Positions 7,656 through 14,883 of a stretch of DNA of 23,685 bases are shown one piece after another. Positions within the stretch are counted from its first letter, which is position 1. Every line of letters starts with the position of its first letter. This DNA comes from CAYXWM01 sp964468805 (GTDB taxonomy: Bacteria > Bacillota > Clostridia > Lachnospirales > WRBF01). The stretch is from positions 1 through 23,685 of the forward strand of contig CAYXWM010000047.1 of assembly GCA_964468805.1 (NCBI GenBank), written 5' to 3'. Below the pieces are notes generated by a model that was not told where the DNA came from, searched no databases, and worked only from the letters and a program-made list of their open reading frames with translations. The position numbers were made by a program, and so were the translations under genes.

Positions 7656-7668
7656 GTTTATCTCCACG

Positions 7669-8244
7669 TCAAGCATCTTTATAATCATTGCCGAAAAATT
7701 CGTTTCTTAAAATAGAGTAGTATAATCTGTCTACATATTTACCGTCCATAAAAAAGTAATCTCTAAGAGTACCCTCGTATGTACAACCGCTTTTTTCTAT
7801 AACTCGTTTAGAAGGAATATTTATAGATTTATGACAGATTTGTACTTTATGTAGGTTTATTTTGTTAAACCCATAAGCAATCACAGCTTTTGTAGCCTCG
7901 GTAGCAAGCCCTTTGCATTGAAAATCCGAACCGATACAATATTCAATTTCAGCAAAATTATTTTTGCTGTCTACGGAGAAAAAGGCTATTTGCCCAATAC
8001 ATTCGTTGATTTCTTTTGAGATTATTGCCCAACGATAATAGTCGCTCTTTTCATAGGATTGAATGTATTTATCCAATAACTCCTTAACAGCCGCTTTTGT
8101 TGTATAAACGGGTTCGGAGTATAAGGATTGTACTTTTTCATCCGCTACCCAATACTTTAACATGGCATCATCATCTTGATAATTAAACTGCCTTAAAATC
8201 AGCCTGTGGGTTTCAATTGTTTGGGTTCCTATGTGTGTTAGCAT
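7669..8244 (-). CDS. GNAT family N-acetyltransferase (RimJ/RimL-like)
   Basis: This 191-residue protein starts with the RimJ/RimL/Acetyltransf_3 signature ETHRLILRQFNYQDDDAML. It contains the acetyl-CoA-binding motif A region IEYCIGSDFQCKGLATEATKAVI (Q/R-x-x-G-x-A form) and a C-terminal IPSKRVIEKSGCTYEGTLRDYF block typical of this branch. Substrates in the family include ribosomal protein N-termini and small amines; specificity is not predictable here. An upstream in-frame ATG exists at 8265, but ATGGAG serves as the ribosome-binding site for the ATG at 8244, which I prefer. It precedes the HEAT-like gene. Confidence 0.9.
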   Translation of the reverse strand: MLTHIGTQTIETHRLILRQFNYQDDDAMLKYWVADEKVQSLYSEPVYTTKAAVKELLDKYIQSYEKSDYYRWAIISKEINECIGQIAFFSVDSKNNFAEIEYCIGSDFQCKGLATEATKAVIAYGFNKINLHKVQICHKSINIPSKRVIEKSGCTYEGTLRDYFFMDGKYVDRLYYSILRNEFFGNDYKDA

Positions 8245-8278
8245 AGCTAATCTCCATGTGTACAAAGTTTAGGAAACA

Positions 8279-8311
8279 GGTGTATTCCCACTAAGTCGGT
8301 AGGAACACACC
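8279..8311. terminator. Hairpin downstream of the stalk-domain gene
   Basis: GGTGTATTCCCAC and GTAGGAACACACC pair with two G-T/A-C mismatched positions around the loop TAAGTCG. It lies between the stop of the stalk-domain gene at 8361 and the acetyltransferase start. The T content after it on the minus strand (TGTTTCC) is modest, so termination is probable but not certain. Confidence 0.5.
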
Positions 8312-8360
8312 CAACAAAAGTGTTTTATGCTCAAAACTTAACTTTTCAATAGAAAAATTA

Positions 8361-8942
8361 TCAAAACATAGGAATAATTTCTCCGGTATCAATATCTACT
8401 TGATACCAATTACTTGTTGCTGTATGTCCCGCTCCTGTTTTAGGGTTATCAACTACAAATTCATACTCATGAATTAAATGATATTGATCATCTAATTTCC
8501 CGTCGTACTGTATCATATAATTACTGTCTTTAAATTTGTAGGTAAGAGATACAGAATCAAGCGGTTCAAACACCGAATTATCACTGCCTGCAATATAATT
8601 CTTTACTAAATTTAGGGCAACCAGTTCCGGGCTTTCAGTTTTAATGCCGCCGTTTTTATCGTTTAAAGAAAGGTTGATAGAACTGTCTTTTGGGTTCCAT
8701 TCCACTACATAATTCATGAATTCCAACAATTCTCTCATAGGCATATACGTTTGAGCGTTTGTTTCTCCGTACTTAACAATTGAAACCAATGAATTTTTGA
8801 GAGGGATTTCTTTGCCATTTAGATAAACTCTCGATGGACTATATGTGGCAGATTTTATATTGCTTGCTGCAAACACCGTTGATAAACCTATCGTACCAAT
8901 AAAAACTCCCACAATCAAACTTTTCAAATCAAACTTTTTCAT
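8361..8942 (-). CDS. Secreted protein with a copper-amine-oxidase-N-like (stalk) domain
   Basis: This 193-residue protein has an N-terminal signal peptide (KKFDLKSLIVGVFIGTIGLSTVFAA, likely cut after an Ala near residue 26). A short stalk-type domain follows: VYLNGKEIPLKNSLVSIV, then TYMPMRELLEFMNYVVEWN, the pattern of the copper amine oxidase N-terminal domain found in many clostridial surface proteins, which despite its name binds no copper. The C-terminal half (about 100-193) is a beta-rich segment that I do not recognise, ending in YQVDIDTGEIIPMF. The ATG at 8942 is preceded by GGAGG; an ATG five codons earlier is poorly placed. It stands alone between a hairpin and a MITE, with no enzyme partner nearby. 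Confidence 0.78.
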   Translation of the reverse strand: MKKFDLKSLIVGVFIGTIGLSTVFAASNIKSATYSPSRVYLNGKEIPLKNSLVSIVKYGETNAQTYMPMRELLEFMNYVVEWNPKDSSINLSLNDKNGGIKTESPELVALNLVKNYIAGSDNSVFEPLDSVSLTYKFKDSNYMIQYDGKLDDQYHLIHEYEFVVDNPKTGAGHTATSNWYQVDIDTGEIIPMF

Positions 8943-9014
8943 ATTTATAACCTCCATAAATAATCAAAATATTTATTGAATTGGGGCTTATTATAATAAT
9001 TTAAACGGTGATTA

Positions 9015-9118
9015 ATACTGATTTCATTTTAAACAGAGTACAAAAATAATTGATTTTTTCCAACGGTTCAAGGAAAAAACGACTATTTTTGTCATCTATC
9101 TTATATGGAATTAGTATA
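9015..9118. mobile_element. Hairpin MITE, family 1, copy 2
   Basis: It shares with 1430-1531 the segment ATTTTAAACAGAG.ACAAAAATAATTGA, the loop AACGGTTCAAGGAAAAAACGA and the right end TTATATGGAATTAGTAT. Its ends are inverted (ATACTGATTTCAT against ATGGAATTAGTAT). A 64-codon open frame across it is an artefact of the palindrome. Confidence 0.72.
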
Positions 9119-9157
9119 AGTAAAAATTGAAAAATGCAGAAGTAATTTTTCGTTTTA

Positions 9158-10327
9158 TTACGCCTGTTTTTTAACCAACATAGCTTGGCTTTCATTTACT
9201 ATAAGTAAATTGTCGCCGTTATTCAAACGAGCGGCGTTTTCTATATGTTGCAAAGAATTATATTCCCAAATGATTTTTCCCTTTTCGTTAAGAGCGTAAA
9301 CCGTTTTTCCTACACCCACCAAACAATTTCCGTAATTAAGGTTAATGAATGAAGGAATTTTCTCAAGCTTGGCGGTTCCGGTTAAAACACCTTTCGAATT
9401 ATAGATCTGTACGGTACCTGTGGGTTCCGGTTGCTTGTTAATAAGTCCGCTACCCAAAGCCAGAGCAAATCTGTCGCCGTAATAATCAATAATTTCTACC
9501 TTATTGGTTAAAGGTATCTCCCAGGCGTATTTAACTTCGTTATTACTTTCTAAAGTTATTCCGCAGACCTCTTTTTCCGATAAGGAAATCAGGGTTCCGT
9601 CGTCCAAAAAGTTTAAGGAGGCTATGACTTGGTCTTGTTTTATTTTGCTTGCAAATACCGAGTCTGTGTAACCCTTTGCTTCCTCGGGATTTAGATAACA
9701 AAAGGTCAGTTCCGAGACTACTGACAGATCACGCAAATCCAGCAAATTCAGAGCAATTATCCTGTTGTCTTGGGAAATGTCTGCCGATACGGGGTAAACG
9801 TTTGCCACCAGATGCATCATTGTCCAGATTTGAGTACCGGAGTTGTCGTAAACATGAGTCTCGTAACGGTTGTCTCCTTTTAGAATTACGGAAAGATAGC
9901 CGTTTTTGTTTAGGCTGTAAGACAAAACCGAGGCGTCCTCAAAAACCGTTCGATACAGTTCGCCTTTGTTGTCGTAAACGGTGATCATATTTCCGTTGGG
10001 TTCTCCCACAGCCGCAATTTTGCCTTCGCCTATCATAACAGGCTCACGAAAAGCAAAATCCGCAAGCCACTCCGTCTCTCCGGATAGGTTGGTATAAGCT
10101 ATACCGTCATTGGTAGAATAAAAAAATCTGTCGTCCCCGGAAGAATAAAAAGAGGCATGACTTTCAGGAGTCAGCTCCAGGCTCACTCCGGTTTCCGCAA
10201 ATGTTGCGACTGTATCTTGATTAGAGTCCGCTTTCCATATTATTCCTTCATTATAAAGCATATAAACGGAAGCAGCTAAAAGAACCGTAATGGTTAAAAA
10301 TAAGGTCACGCGTTTCAAAGAAACCAT
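9158..10327 (-). CDS. Membrane-anchored beta-propeller protein (DUF5711-like)
   Basis: This 389-residue protein has one N-terminal membrane anchor (VTLFLTITVLLAASVYML, about 7-24) followed by an extracytoplasmic domain. That domain is built of repeated beta blades: FFYSTNDGIAYTNLSGE, KIAAVGEPNGNMITVYDNKGELYRTV, YETHVYDNSGTQIWT, TVYALNEKGKIIWEYN, the last resembling a quinoprotein-like blade. The blade pattern and length fit the DUF5711 group of clostridial proteins, of unknown function. The ATG at 10327 sits directly after AAGGA, which is too close; a TTG three codons downstream (10318) would have a better spacing, so the exact start is uncertain. It follows the YkvI-like gene by 52 bases without a terminator, suggesting co-transcription. 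Confidence 0.72.
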   Translation of the reverse strand: MVSLKRVTLFLTITVLLAASVYMLYNEGIIWKADSNQDTVATFAETGVSLELTPESHASFYSSGDDRFFYSTNDGIAYTNLSGETEWLADFAFREPVMIGEGKIAAVGEPNGNMITVYDNKGELYRTVFEDASVLSYSLNKNGYLSVILKGDNRYETHVYDNSGTQIWTMMHLVANVYPVSADISQDNRIIALNLLDLRDLSVVSELTFCYLNPEEAKGYTDSVFASKIKQDQVIASLNFLDDGTLISLSEKEVCGITLESNNEVKYAWEIPLTNKVEIIDYYGDRFALALGSGLINKQPEPTGTVQIYNSKGVLTGTAKLEKIPSFINLNYGNCLVGVGKTVYALNEKGKIIWEYNSLQHIENAARLNNGDNLLIVNESQAMLVKKQA

Positions 10328-10379
10328 TCCTTAACAGGCTTTAAAGGTAAAACGAATAAAACATTAAATATCCTAACGA

Positions 10380-11417
10380 TTAATCCTTATGATGTAGCCC
10401 GATTTTATAAAATACTGCAATAATCATAATAATTTCAATAAGCCCCACAATTCCGAAAACGGGATAAACCTTGCTTACAAAATTTGAAAATCCGGCATAA
10501 GAAGTTGCGGCGGCTGCTGCAACCACCAAAAGTTTTAGTGTTGTTGGCTTAATACTGACGAATTTTTGAATCCAACTGATAAAACCGTAGCCGTTAGCCA
10601 CGGCAGTGGTAAATATGGCACACAATAATATAAGTAGGTATAGGTAGTAAAAAAATCGGTCTTGACCCTCCAGTATTTTTAGCAGTGGTATATCCACCTT
10701 TGCTATGGCTGTATAATTTAAAAACAAAGGCAGGAAAATACACAAGGCAAGGAAAGTCATAGCCAAACCGCCGAGAATACCGCTGAAAAAGGCTACTCTC
10801 TTTGTGGTTATCATATTGCCCATATCGCAAAGTACCGTAACGGCGGTTACTATGTTATAGGAGGCATAGACTACGGCTGATGTAAACCAATTCATACGTA
10901 ACTGAGCAAATGCCGGGGTTGATTGTTGAAAGTAGCTGTATAACCCTACGCAAATACCGCCCATTACCATAAGCGGAGCGAGAACTGTGTTTATTTTTAC
11001 TATTCCGTCTATACCGTAGAGAAAGGACAAAAAACACAGAAAGCCCACTATAATTACGCCGGCGGAAAAATCCAGGTTAAAGGCTTGTTTTAAAGCCGCT
11101 CCCGATGCCGCCAGCATGGTTGCGAAAAGTATAAATAAAAAAAAGGCTACCACATATTCAATAAACTTGGACATGCGGTTTCCGAACAGTAAATGCAGCA
11201 ATTCACTGTGTCTGCTGATTTTTTTGGCTTTACATATGTAAAGTAGGGCATAGCCCACAAAGGCAAAAATCAGCCCCGAAACAAATAAACCCCAAATTCC
11301 TTTAACATCATACTTAACAAAAAAATGCAACAACTCTTGCCCGGAAGCAAATCCGGCACCTAGGATTATTGCTGTATAAACAGATGCTATTTTAATAACC
11401 TTGCTCCATGAATGCAA
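10380..11417 (-). CDS. YkvI family membrane protein (APC-superfamily transporter-like)
   Basis: This 345-residue protein has about ten hydrophobic helices. The first carries GAGFASGQELLHFF (about 20-33), the broken-helix Gly-rich motif of APC-superfamily transporters and the hallmark of the YkvI group. Substrate is unknown; relatives include amino-acid and Na+-coupled carriers. The reading frame starts with TTG at 11417, and GGGGG lies seven bases upstream, so this start is plausible; a nearby ATG is out of frame. It appears to be first in a two-gene unit with the beta-propeller protein. Confidence 0.82.
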   Translation of the reverse strand: MHSWSKVIKIASVYTAIILGAGFASGQELLHFFVKYDVKGIWGLFVSGLIFAFVGYALLYICKAKKISRHSELLHLLFGNRMSKFIEYVVAFFLFILFATMLAASGAALKQAFNLDFSAGVIIVGFLCFLSFLYGIDGIVKINTVLAPLMVMGGICVGLYSYFQQSTPAFAQLRMNWFTSAVVYASYNIVTAVTVLCDMGNMITTKRVAFFSGILGGLAMTFLALCIFLPLFLNYTAIAKVDIPLLKILEGQDRFFYYLYLLILLCAIFTTAVANGYGFISWIQKFVSIKPTTLKLLVVAAAAATSYAGFSNFVSKVYPVFGIVGLIEIIMIIAVFYKIGLHHKD

Positions 11418-11551
11418 AAAAATACCCCCATTAGGGCGTTGAAACCTGCTTAGGATTCAACTGTCCCAAAGATACTTAGTTAAGTATATGAGGGTTGTGT
11501 TTTTTTCATGTTTCAAGGTTAAATTAAGAATACGGAAAGTACAAGCCGGTG

Positions 11552-11587
11552 GGTTTGTACAGAAAAATAAAAGCTTCTGTACAAACC
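11552..11587. other. Strong stem-loop between glgA and the ykvI-like gene
   Basis: GGTTTGTACAGAA and TTCTGTACAAACC form a perfect 13-bp stem with a 10-base A-rich loop. Partial CCGG/ACCGG sequences flank it. No T run follows on either strand, so a plain terminator is doubtful; it may be an RNA stabiliser, an operator or a decayed repeat. The gap 11418-11672 shows nothing else except a short ATACTTAGTTAAGTAT palindrome near 11471-11486. Confidence 0.55.
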
Positions 11588-11672
11588 GGTTAGTAATAAA
11601 TATTGTGATTATAATAATAAAGAATAGCTATATTTAAAGCAGGACAGTTAAAATAAACTCTTTATCCCTTTA

Positions 11673-13115
11673 TTATCCCTTTAGTTTAAGATACAGGTCT
11701 ATGTATTTTTGGGCGGATTTATTCCAGGAAAAGTCCGATTCCATAGCATTTTTTACTATGGGGTTCCAATATTCACGTCCCTTGTTAAATACATTTAAGG
11801 CTTCTCTTACAGCCCACATCATTCCGTTGGCAACGTAATCGTTGAAAACAAAGCCGTTGCCGGTTTGATTTTCGGGGTTGTAATGGGTTACGGTATCTGC
11901 CAAACCGCCTGTTTTTCTGACTATAGGCACTGTTCCGTAACGCATGGCAAAAAGCTGACCCAATCCGCAGGGTTCAAATAGGGATGGCATTAAAAACATA
12001 TCAGAGCCGGCATAAATTTTCCGAGCCAAATCTTCATTAAAGAAAATATTTGCACTTATCTTTTCGGGGCATCTCCAAGCCATATGTCTGAACATATGCT
12101 CATAACTTCCCTGCCCGGTACCCAGCACTACCAGTTGTATATCCATAGACAGCAATTCTTCTATGGCTACGCCTATTAAATCAAAGCCTTTTTGGTCTGC
12201 CAAACGGGAGATAATGCTAATCATGGGAACGTCTCGTTGAGGCAGATTAAGATGCTGTTGAAGTTGAGTCTTGTTTTTCAGCTTTAAATCCAAGGTGTCT
12301 TTGCTGAAATTGGTATATATTTTTTTATCTGTTTCAGGGTCGTATTGCTCTGTATCGATTCCGTTTAAAATACCTTGCAGTTTATAGGATTTTTCACGCA
12401 ATACACCGTCCATACCGAAACCGTATTGAGGAGTTTGAATTTCGTGGGCATAAGTTTCGCTTACTGTGCTTATGGCATCTGCGTAAACCAAAGCCGCTTT
12501 CATATAGCTGATGTTATTGTAAAATTCCAACTTGTCCCCGGTAAAGTATCCGTCGTTAAGCCCAACGGAACCCAGAACATCTCGTGAAAAAAGACCTTGA
12601 TACTGCAAGTTGTGTACGGTATACAAGGTTTTAATATTGCCGAAATCCACAAATCCGCCCAATTCATCACGCAAAAACAGAGGACCCAATCCGGTTTGCC
12701 AATCATTGAAATGAATTACGTCCGGAATAAAGTCTATCAAATTCATCATTAACAGAGCCGCTTTTGAGAAGAAAGCGAAACGCTCAAAGTCGTCTCCGTA
12801 TCCGTAAAACATGTCACGACTGAAATAATAGTCGTTGCTGATCATATATGTGGGTATGGTATTTTCAACTTTATAAACCGCTGCCCTTTGGTTTCGCCAG
12901 CCCAAGGTAACCTGCAACGTACCCAAATATTCCGGCTCACCCAAGGACTCGGTATTTAAACGCTCGTATTTGGGAAACACCACTCTGGCATCGACACCCA
13001 TTTCACGCAGTGCCTTTGGCAAAGACCCGATTACATCGCCCAGTCCGCCGCTTTTTGCATAAGGCGTTATCTCTGATGACACAAACAATACCTTTAAATC
13101 ACTTAAACCAGACAT
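11673..13115 (-). CDS. glgA: Glycogen synthase GlgA
   Basis: This 480-residue GT5 retaining glycosyltransferase extends alpha-1,4-glucan chains from ADP-glucose. Seen in order are the ADP-glucose-binding KSGGLGDV (K21), the HFNDWQTG segment (135-142), TVHNLQYQG (166-174), the hinge NGID (251-254), SRLADQKG (303-310) and the C-terminal catalytic EPCGLGQL (E381) followed by KTGGLADTV. Length is normal. The start has GGGGTG upstream. It is isolated: no glgB, glgC, glgD, glgP or glgX lies in the window, unlike many clostridial glg operons. A long leader with a G+C-rich hairpin precedes it. Confidence 0.95.
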   Translation of the reverse strand: MSGLSDLKVLFVSSEITPYAKSGGLGDVIGSLPKALREMGVDARVVFPKYERLNTESLGEPEYLGTLQVTLGWRNQRAAVYKVENTIPTYMISNDYYFSRDMFYGYGDDFERFAFFSKAALLMMNLIDFIPDVIHFNDWQTGLGPLFLRDELGGFVDFGNIKTLYTVHNLQYQGLFSRDVLGSVGLNDGYFTGDKLEFYNNISYMKAALVYADAISTVSETYAHEIQTPQYGFGMDGVLREKSYKLQGILNGIDTEQYDPETDKKIYTNFSKDTLDLKLKNKTQLQQHLNLPQRDVPMISIISRLADQKGFDLIGVAIEELLSMDIQLVVLGTGQGSYEHMFRHMAWRCPEKISANIFFNEDLARKIYAGSDMFLMPSLFEPCGLGQLFAMRYGTVPIVRKTGGLADTVTHYNPENQTGNGFVFNDYVANGMMWAVREALNVFNKGREYWNPIVKNAMESDFSWNKSAQKYIDLYLKLKG

Positions 13116-13137
13116 GTTTCACCCCGATTATTTTATA

Positions 13138-13155
13138 AAGCCCCCTTAGGGGGCT
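13138..13155 (-). promoter_or_regulatory. G+C-rich hairpin in the glgA leader
   Basis: AGCCCCC and GGGGGCT pair around the tetraloop TTAG, about 23 bases before the glgA ATG. On the minus strand the hairpin is followed by TTTATAAAATAAT and then the GGGGTG ribosome-binding site. Placement between a good promoter and the start codon suggests an attenuator or a translation-control stem. Confidence 0.5.
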
Positions 13156-13268
13156 CTGTGCAAATATATATTTTATTAGGAAAAGAATAATACTAAAATT
13201 ACTTTACTGCTGTTGGCTTAAATTTATATCATTTAATAATAATGTTTATTGAACTATTTATCTTTAAA

Positions 13269-13297
13269 AGTCTAACACATTATGTTTTTAATGTCAA
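13269..13297 (-). promoter_or_regulatory. Promoter of glgA
   Basis: On the minus strand a perfect TTGACA (13297-13292), a 17-base spacer and TAGACT (13274-13269) form a good vegetative promoter. It would give a leader of roughly 145 bases. Confidence 0.65.
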
Positions 13298-13411
13298 TAC
13301 ATCGGCTTTTTCTAACATATTTTATATAACGGCTTCCCGGGACAATTTTAATCCTCAGTTAATCCCGCTAAGTCAAGCGGAAAAATTTATAGAAAAAAAT
13401 AAAAAAAGTGC

Positions 13412-13440
13412 TTGACTAATTTCTTGTTCCGGTGTACAAT
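13412..13440 (+). promoter_or_regulatory. Promoter of tRNA-Gln
   Basis: TTGACT (13412-13417), 17 bases, and TACAAT (13435-13440) lie 30 bases upstream of the tRNA, a near-consensus housekeeping promoter. Confidence 0.85.
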
Positions 13441-13470
13441 TCTCCATGTTGTAAATATCCCCAATAACAT

Positions 13471-13542
13471 TGGGCTGTCGCCAAGCGGTAAGGCACAGGA
13501 CTTTGACTCCTGCATTCGAAGGTTCGAATCCTTCCAGCCCAG
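13471..13542 (+). tRNA. tRNA-Gln (anticodon TTG)
   Basis: The acceptor arms TGGGCTG and CAGCCCA pair. The D-arm has GCCAAGCGGTAAGGC, the anticodon arm CAGGACTTTGACTCCTG shows anticodon TTG, and the T-arm is GAAGGTTCGAATCCTTC. The U1-A72 end is typical of bacterial tRNA-Gln. CCA is not encoded. Confidence 0.96.
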
Positions 13543-13550
13543 CTAGTATA

Positions 13551-13585
13551 AACCTTGCAAACTTTGAGTTTGTGGGGTTTTTTGT
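13551..13585 (+). terminator. Terminator of tRNA-Gln
   Basis: AAACC..GCAAACT and AGTTTGTGGGGTTT form a stem with a 3-base loop, followed by TTTTTG, just after the tRNA. Confidence 0.8.
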
Positions 13586-13757
13586 TTTTGCAAATCAGTG
13601 TGTTTTGCATAATTACAATGAAGTTTAACAATTGATTTATTCCGGAATTAATGCAAGCAATAAGCCCTGTTATTTTAAATAAATTTAATACTAAGGTGCT
13701 ACACAGACAATATGAAGGTAACAAACGATAAAGAAACCGACCGGAAAATCAAAACCT

Positions 13758-13797
13758 GTAAAAAGCCTTATGCGTAGGTTTTTTACAGGTTTTTTTG
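13758..13797. terminator. Terminator, probably serving the ccdA-tlpA-rhodanese operon
   Basis: AAAACCTGTAAAAAGCC and GGTTTTTTACAGGTTTT form a long stem. It has a seven-T run on the plus strand and a TTTTGATTTT tail on the minus strand, so it may work in both directions. It lies about 110 bases past the rhodanese stop. Confidence 0.7.
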
Positions 13798-13909
13798 TGA
13801 TTTACCACAGCTAAGCTATTTACATTTTTTGCAGTATAATATGCCAACCTTAACGTAGGCAATATGAATTTAGATTATTTTTTTGAATGTGTTATTTAAA
13901 CATACCGGA

Positions 13910-14233
13910 TTATTCGGAAACTGTTTCATAAGGGTACGACAGTATACCGCCAAAATCATAGACGTTTGTATATCCCTGTGAAACCAGTATTTTTGCGGCA
14001 GTCTTACTGCGATGGCCGCTACGGCAGTAAATCAAAATTAAAGAATCTTTTTGGGGTAATTCTTCTTCTGCTCTGTCCTTGATTTCGTGATGGGGTATAA
14101 GGATAGAGCCTTCAATTCTTCGTGTTTGAAATTCTTCATCTGTTCTAACGTCAAGTAAAATGGCGTCAGGGTTTTCGTCCAGCATTATTCTTGCTTCTTC
14201 AGCTGTAATATTGTGATATTCTGCTTCTTTCAT
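13910..14233 (-). CDS. Rhodanese-like domain protein
   Basis: This 107-residue single rhodanese domain is cytosolic, with no signal peptide. It has the LLDVRTDEEFQTRRIEGSILIP signature (26-47) and the active-site loop CRSGHRS (C70), with Cys as the persulfide carrier. It would move sulfane sulfur between small thiols or proteins. Its ATG overlaps the tlpA stop in an ATGA arrangement, and GGA lies just upstream. It is the last gene of a ccdA-tlpA-rhodanese operon, which suggests it works with thiol redox or sulfur stress rather than with the distant desulfurase; that is inference. Confidence 0.93.
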   Translation of the reverse strand: MKEAEYHNITAEEARIMLDENPDAILLDVRTDEEFQTRRIEGSILIPHHEIKDRAEEELPQKDSLILIYCRSGHRSKTAAKILVSQGYTNVYDFGGILSYPYETVSE

Positions 14234-14874
14234 CGGGAGTTCCTTTCAGTAATTAAACTTATGCCTTTTAGTAAAGTTTCTTCGTCTATTGCACCCTCAA
14301 CACCGGCGGCAACGTATCCGTCTCTATCAATAAAGACGGTTGTGGGTAGTGACCATATGCCGTAGGTATAGGCGGCGTCTTGATTGCTGTCATACAGAAC
14401 AGGGAAAGAAAATTTGTTGTCTGCAACATACTTTTTGCCCTTTGCTTCGGTCTCCTTTGCGCCGTCAACCATATCTACCATGAGGAACAGCACCTCGTCC
14501 TTTACTTCGCTGTAAACCTTGTCAAAATGCGGCATTTCGCTTTTACATGGCGGACACCAAGATGCCCAAAAGTTCAACACAATGGGCTTGCCTATATAAT
14601 CGGACAGTTTTACAATATTGCCCTCGCTGTCATACGCCGTAAAATCGGGTGCTTTTATGGGTGCTTTTTCTTCTTCGGTGCCTCCGGGCGAATTTTCCGG
14701 GTTGTTGGAACCGGGAGTATTTTCGGGAGTTTCATTTGTAGCGGGAACTTCAGCAGTATCAAGCCTTATCTCCGGCTTAAAACGCCCGGACAATTCCTTA
14801 TAGGCAAATACAGCCATATTCAAAAATACTGCAAAAATCACTATTCCCAGTATTGTTTTCGTTTTATTATTCAT
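14230..14874 (-). CDS. TlpA-like membrane-anchored thioredoxin
   Basis: This 214-residue protein has one N-terminal membrane segment (ILGIVIFAVFLNMAVFAY, about 8-25) without a lipobox Cys. A low-complexity linker rich in Pro, Asn, Glu and Thr (about 42-72) follows, then a TlpA/AhpC-TSA-type thioredoxin domain. The active site reads NFWASWCPPCKSEMP (C107, C110), and a cis-Pro segment is seen in SLPTTVFIDRDG. The domain faces outside and likely reduces or isomerises disulfides using electrons delivered by the CcdA-like protein encoded 9 bases upstream. No c-type cytochrome or haem lyase genes are visible, so cytochrome maturation need not be its job. Confidence 0.93.
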   Translation of the reverse strand: MNNKTKTILGIVIFAVFLNMAVFAYKELSGRFKPEIRLDTAEVPATNETPENTPGSNNPENSPGGTEEEKAPIKAPDFTAYDSEGNIVKLSDYIGKPIVLNFWASWCPPCKSEMPHFDKVYSEVKDEVLFLMVDMVDGAKETEAKGKKYVADNKFSFPVLYDSNQDAAYTYGIWSLPTTVFIDRDGYVAAGVEGAIDEETLLKGISLITERNSR

Positions 14875-14883
14875 ATTTCACCC

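Larger units (their letters stand above)
13116..13470. other. Intergenic region with divergent glgA and tRNA-Gln control signals
   Basis: The stretch contains the glgA leader and promoter on the minus strand and the tRNA promoter on the plus strand. The middle (about 13300-13410) is A/T-rich and shows no gene or repeat that I can recognise. Confidence 0.6.
13543..13909. other. Intergenic region between tRNA-Gln and the rhodanese gene
   Basis: It holds two intrinsic terminators. The 170 bases between them contain only a 21-codon open frame (ATG at 13712), which runs into the second terminator with no well-spaced ribosome-binding site. I see no supported gene; an unannotated small RNA ending at the second terminator cannot be excluded. 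Confidence 0.5.

Noticed and set aside
9001..9195. 64-codon minus-strand open frame
   Set aside because: It lies across a hairpin MITE, has no ribosome-binding site and overlaps the end of the propeller gene.
9649..9984. 111-codon plus-strand open frame inside the propeller gene
   Set aside because: It is antisense to a clear protein-coding gene, has no supporting start signal and is compositionally odd (Arg/Cys/Pro rich).
13416..13724. 102-codon minus-strand open frame
   Set aside because: It runs antisense through the tRNA-Gln gene and its terminator, so it is a chance frame.
13712..13777. 21-codon peptide gene before a terminator
   Set aside because: The ribosome-binding site is poorly spaced and the reading frame ends inside the terminator stem; there is not enough evidence to call it a gene.
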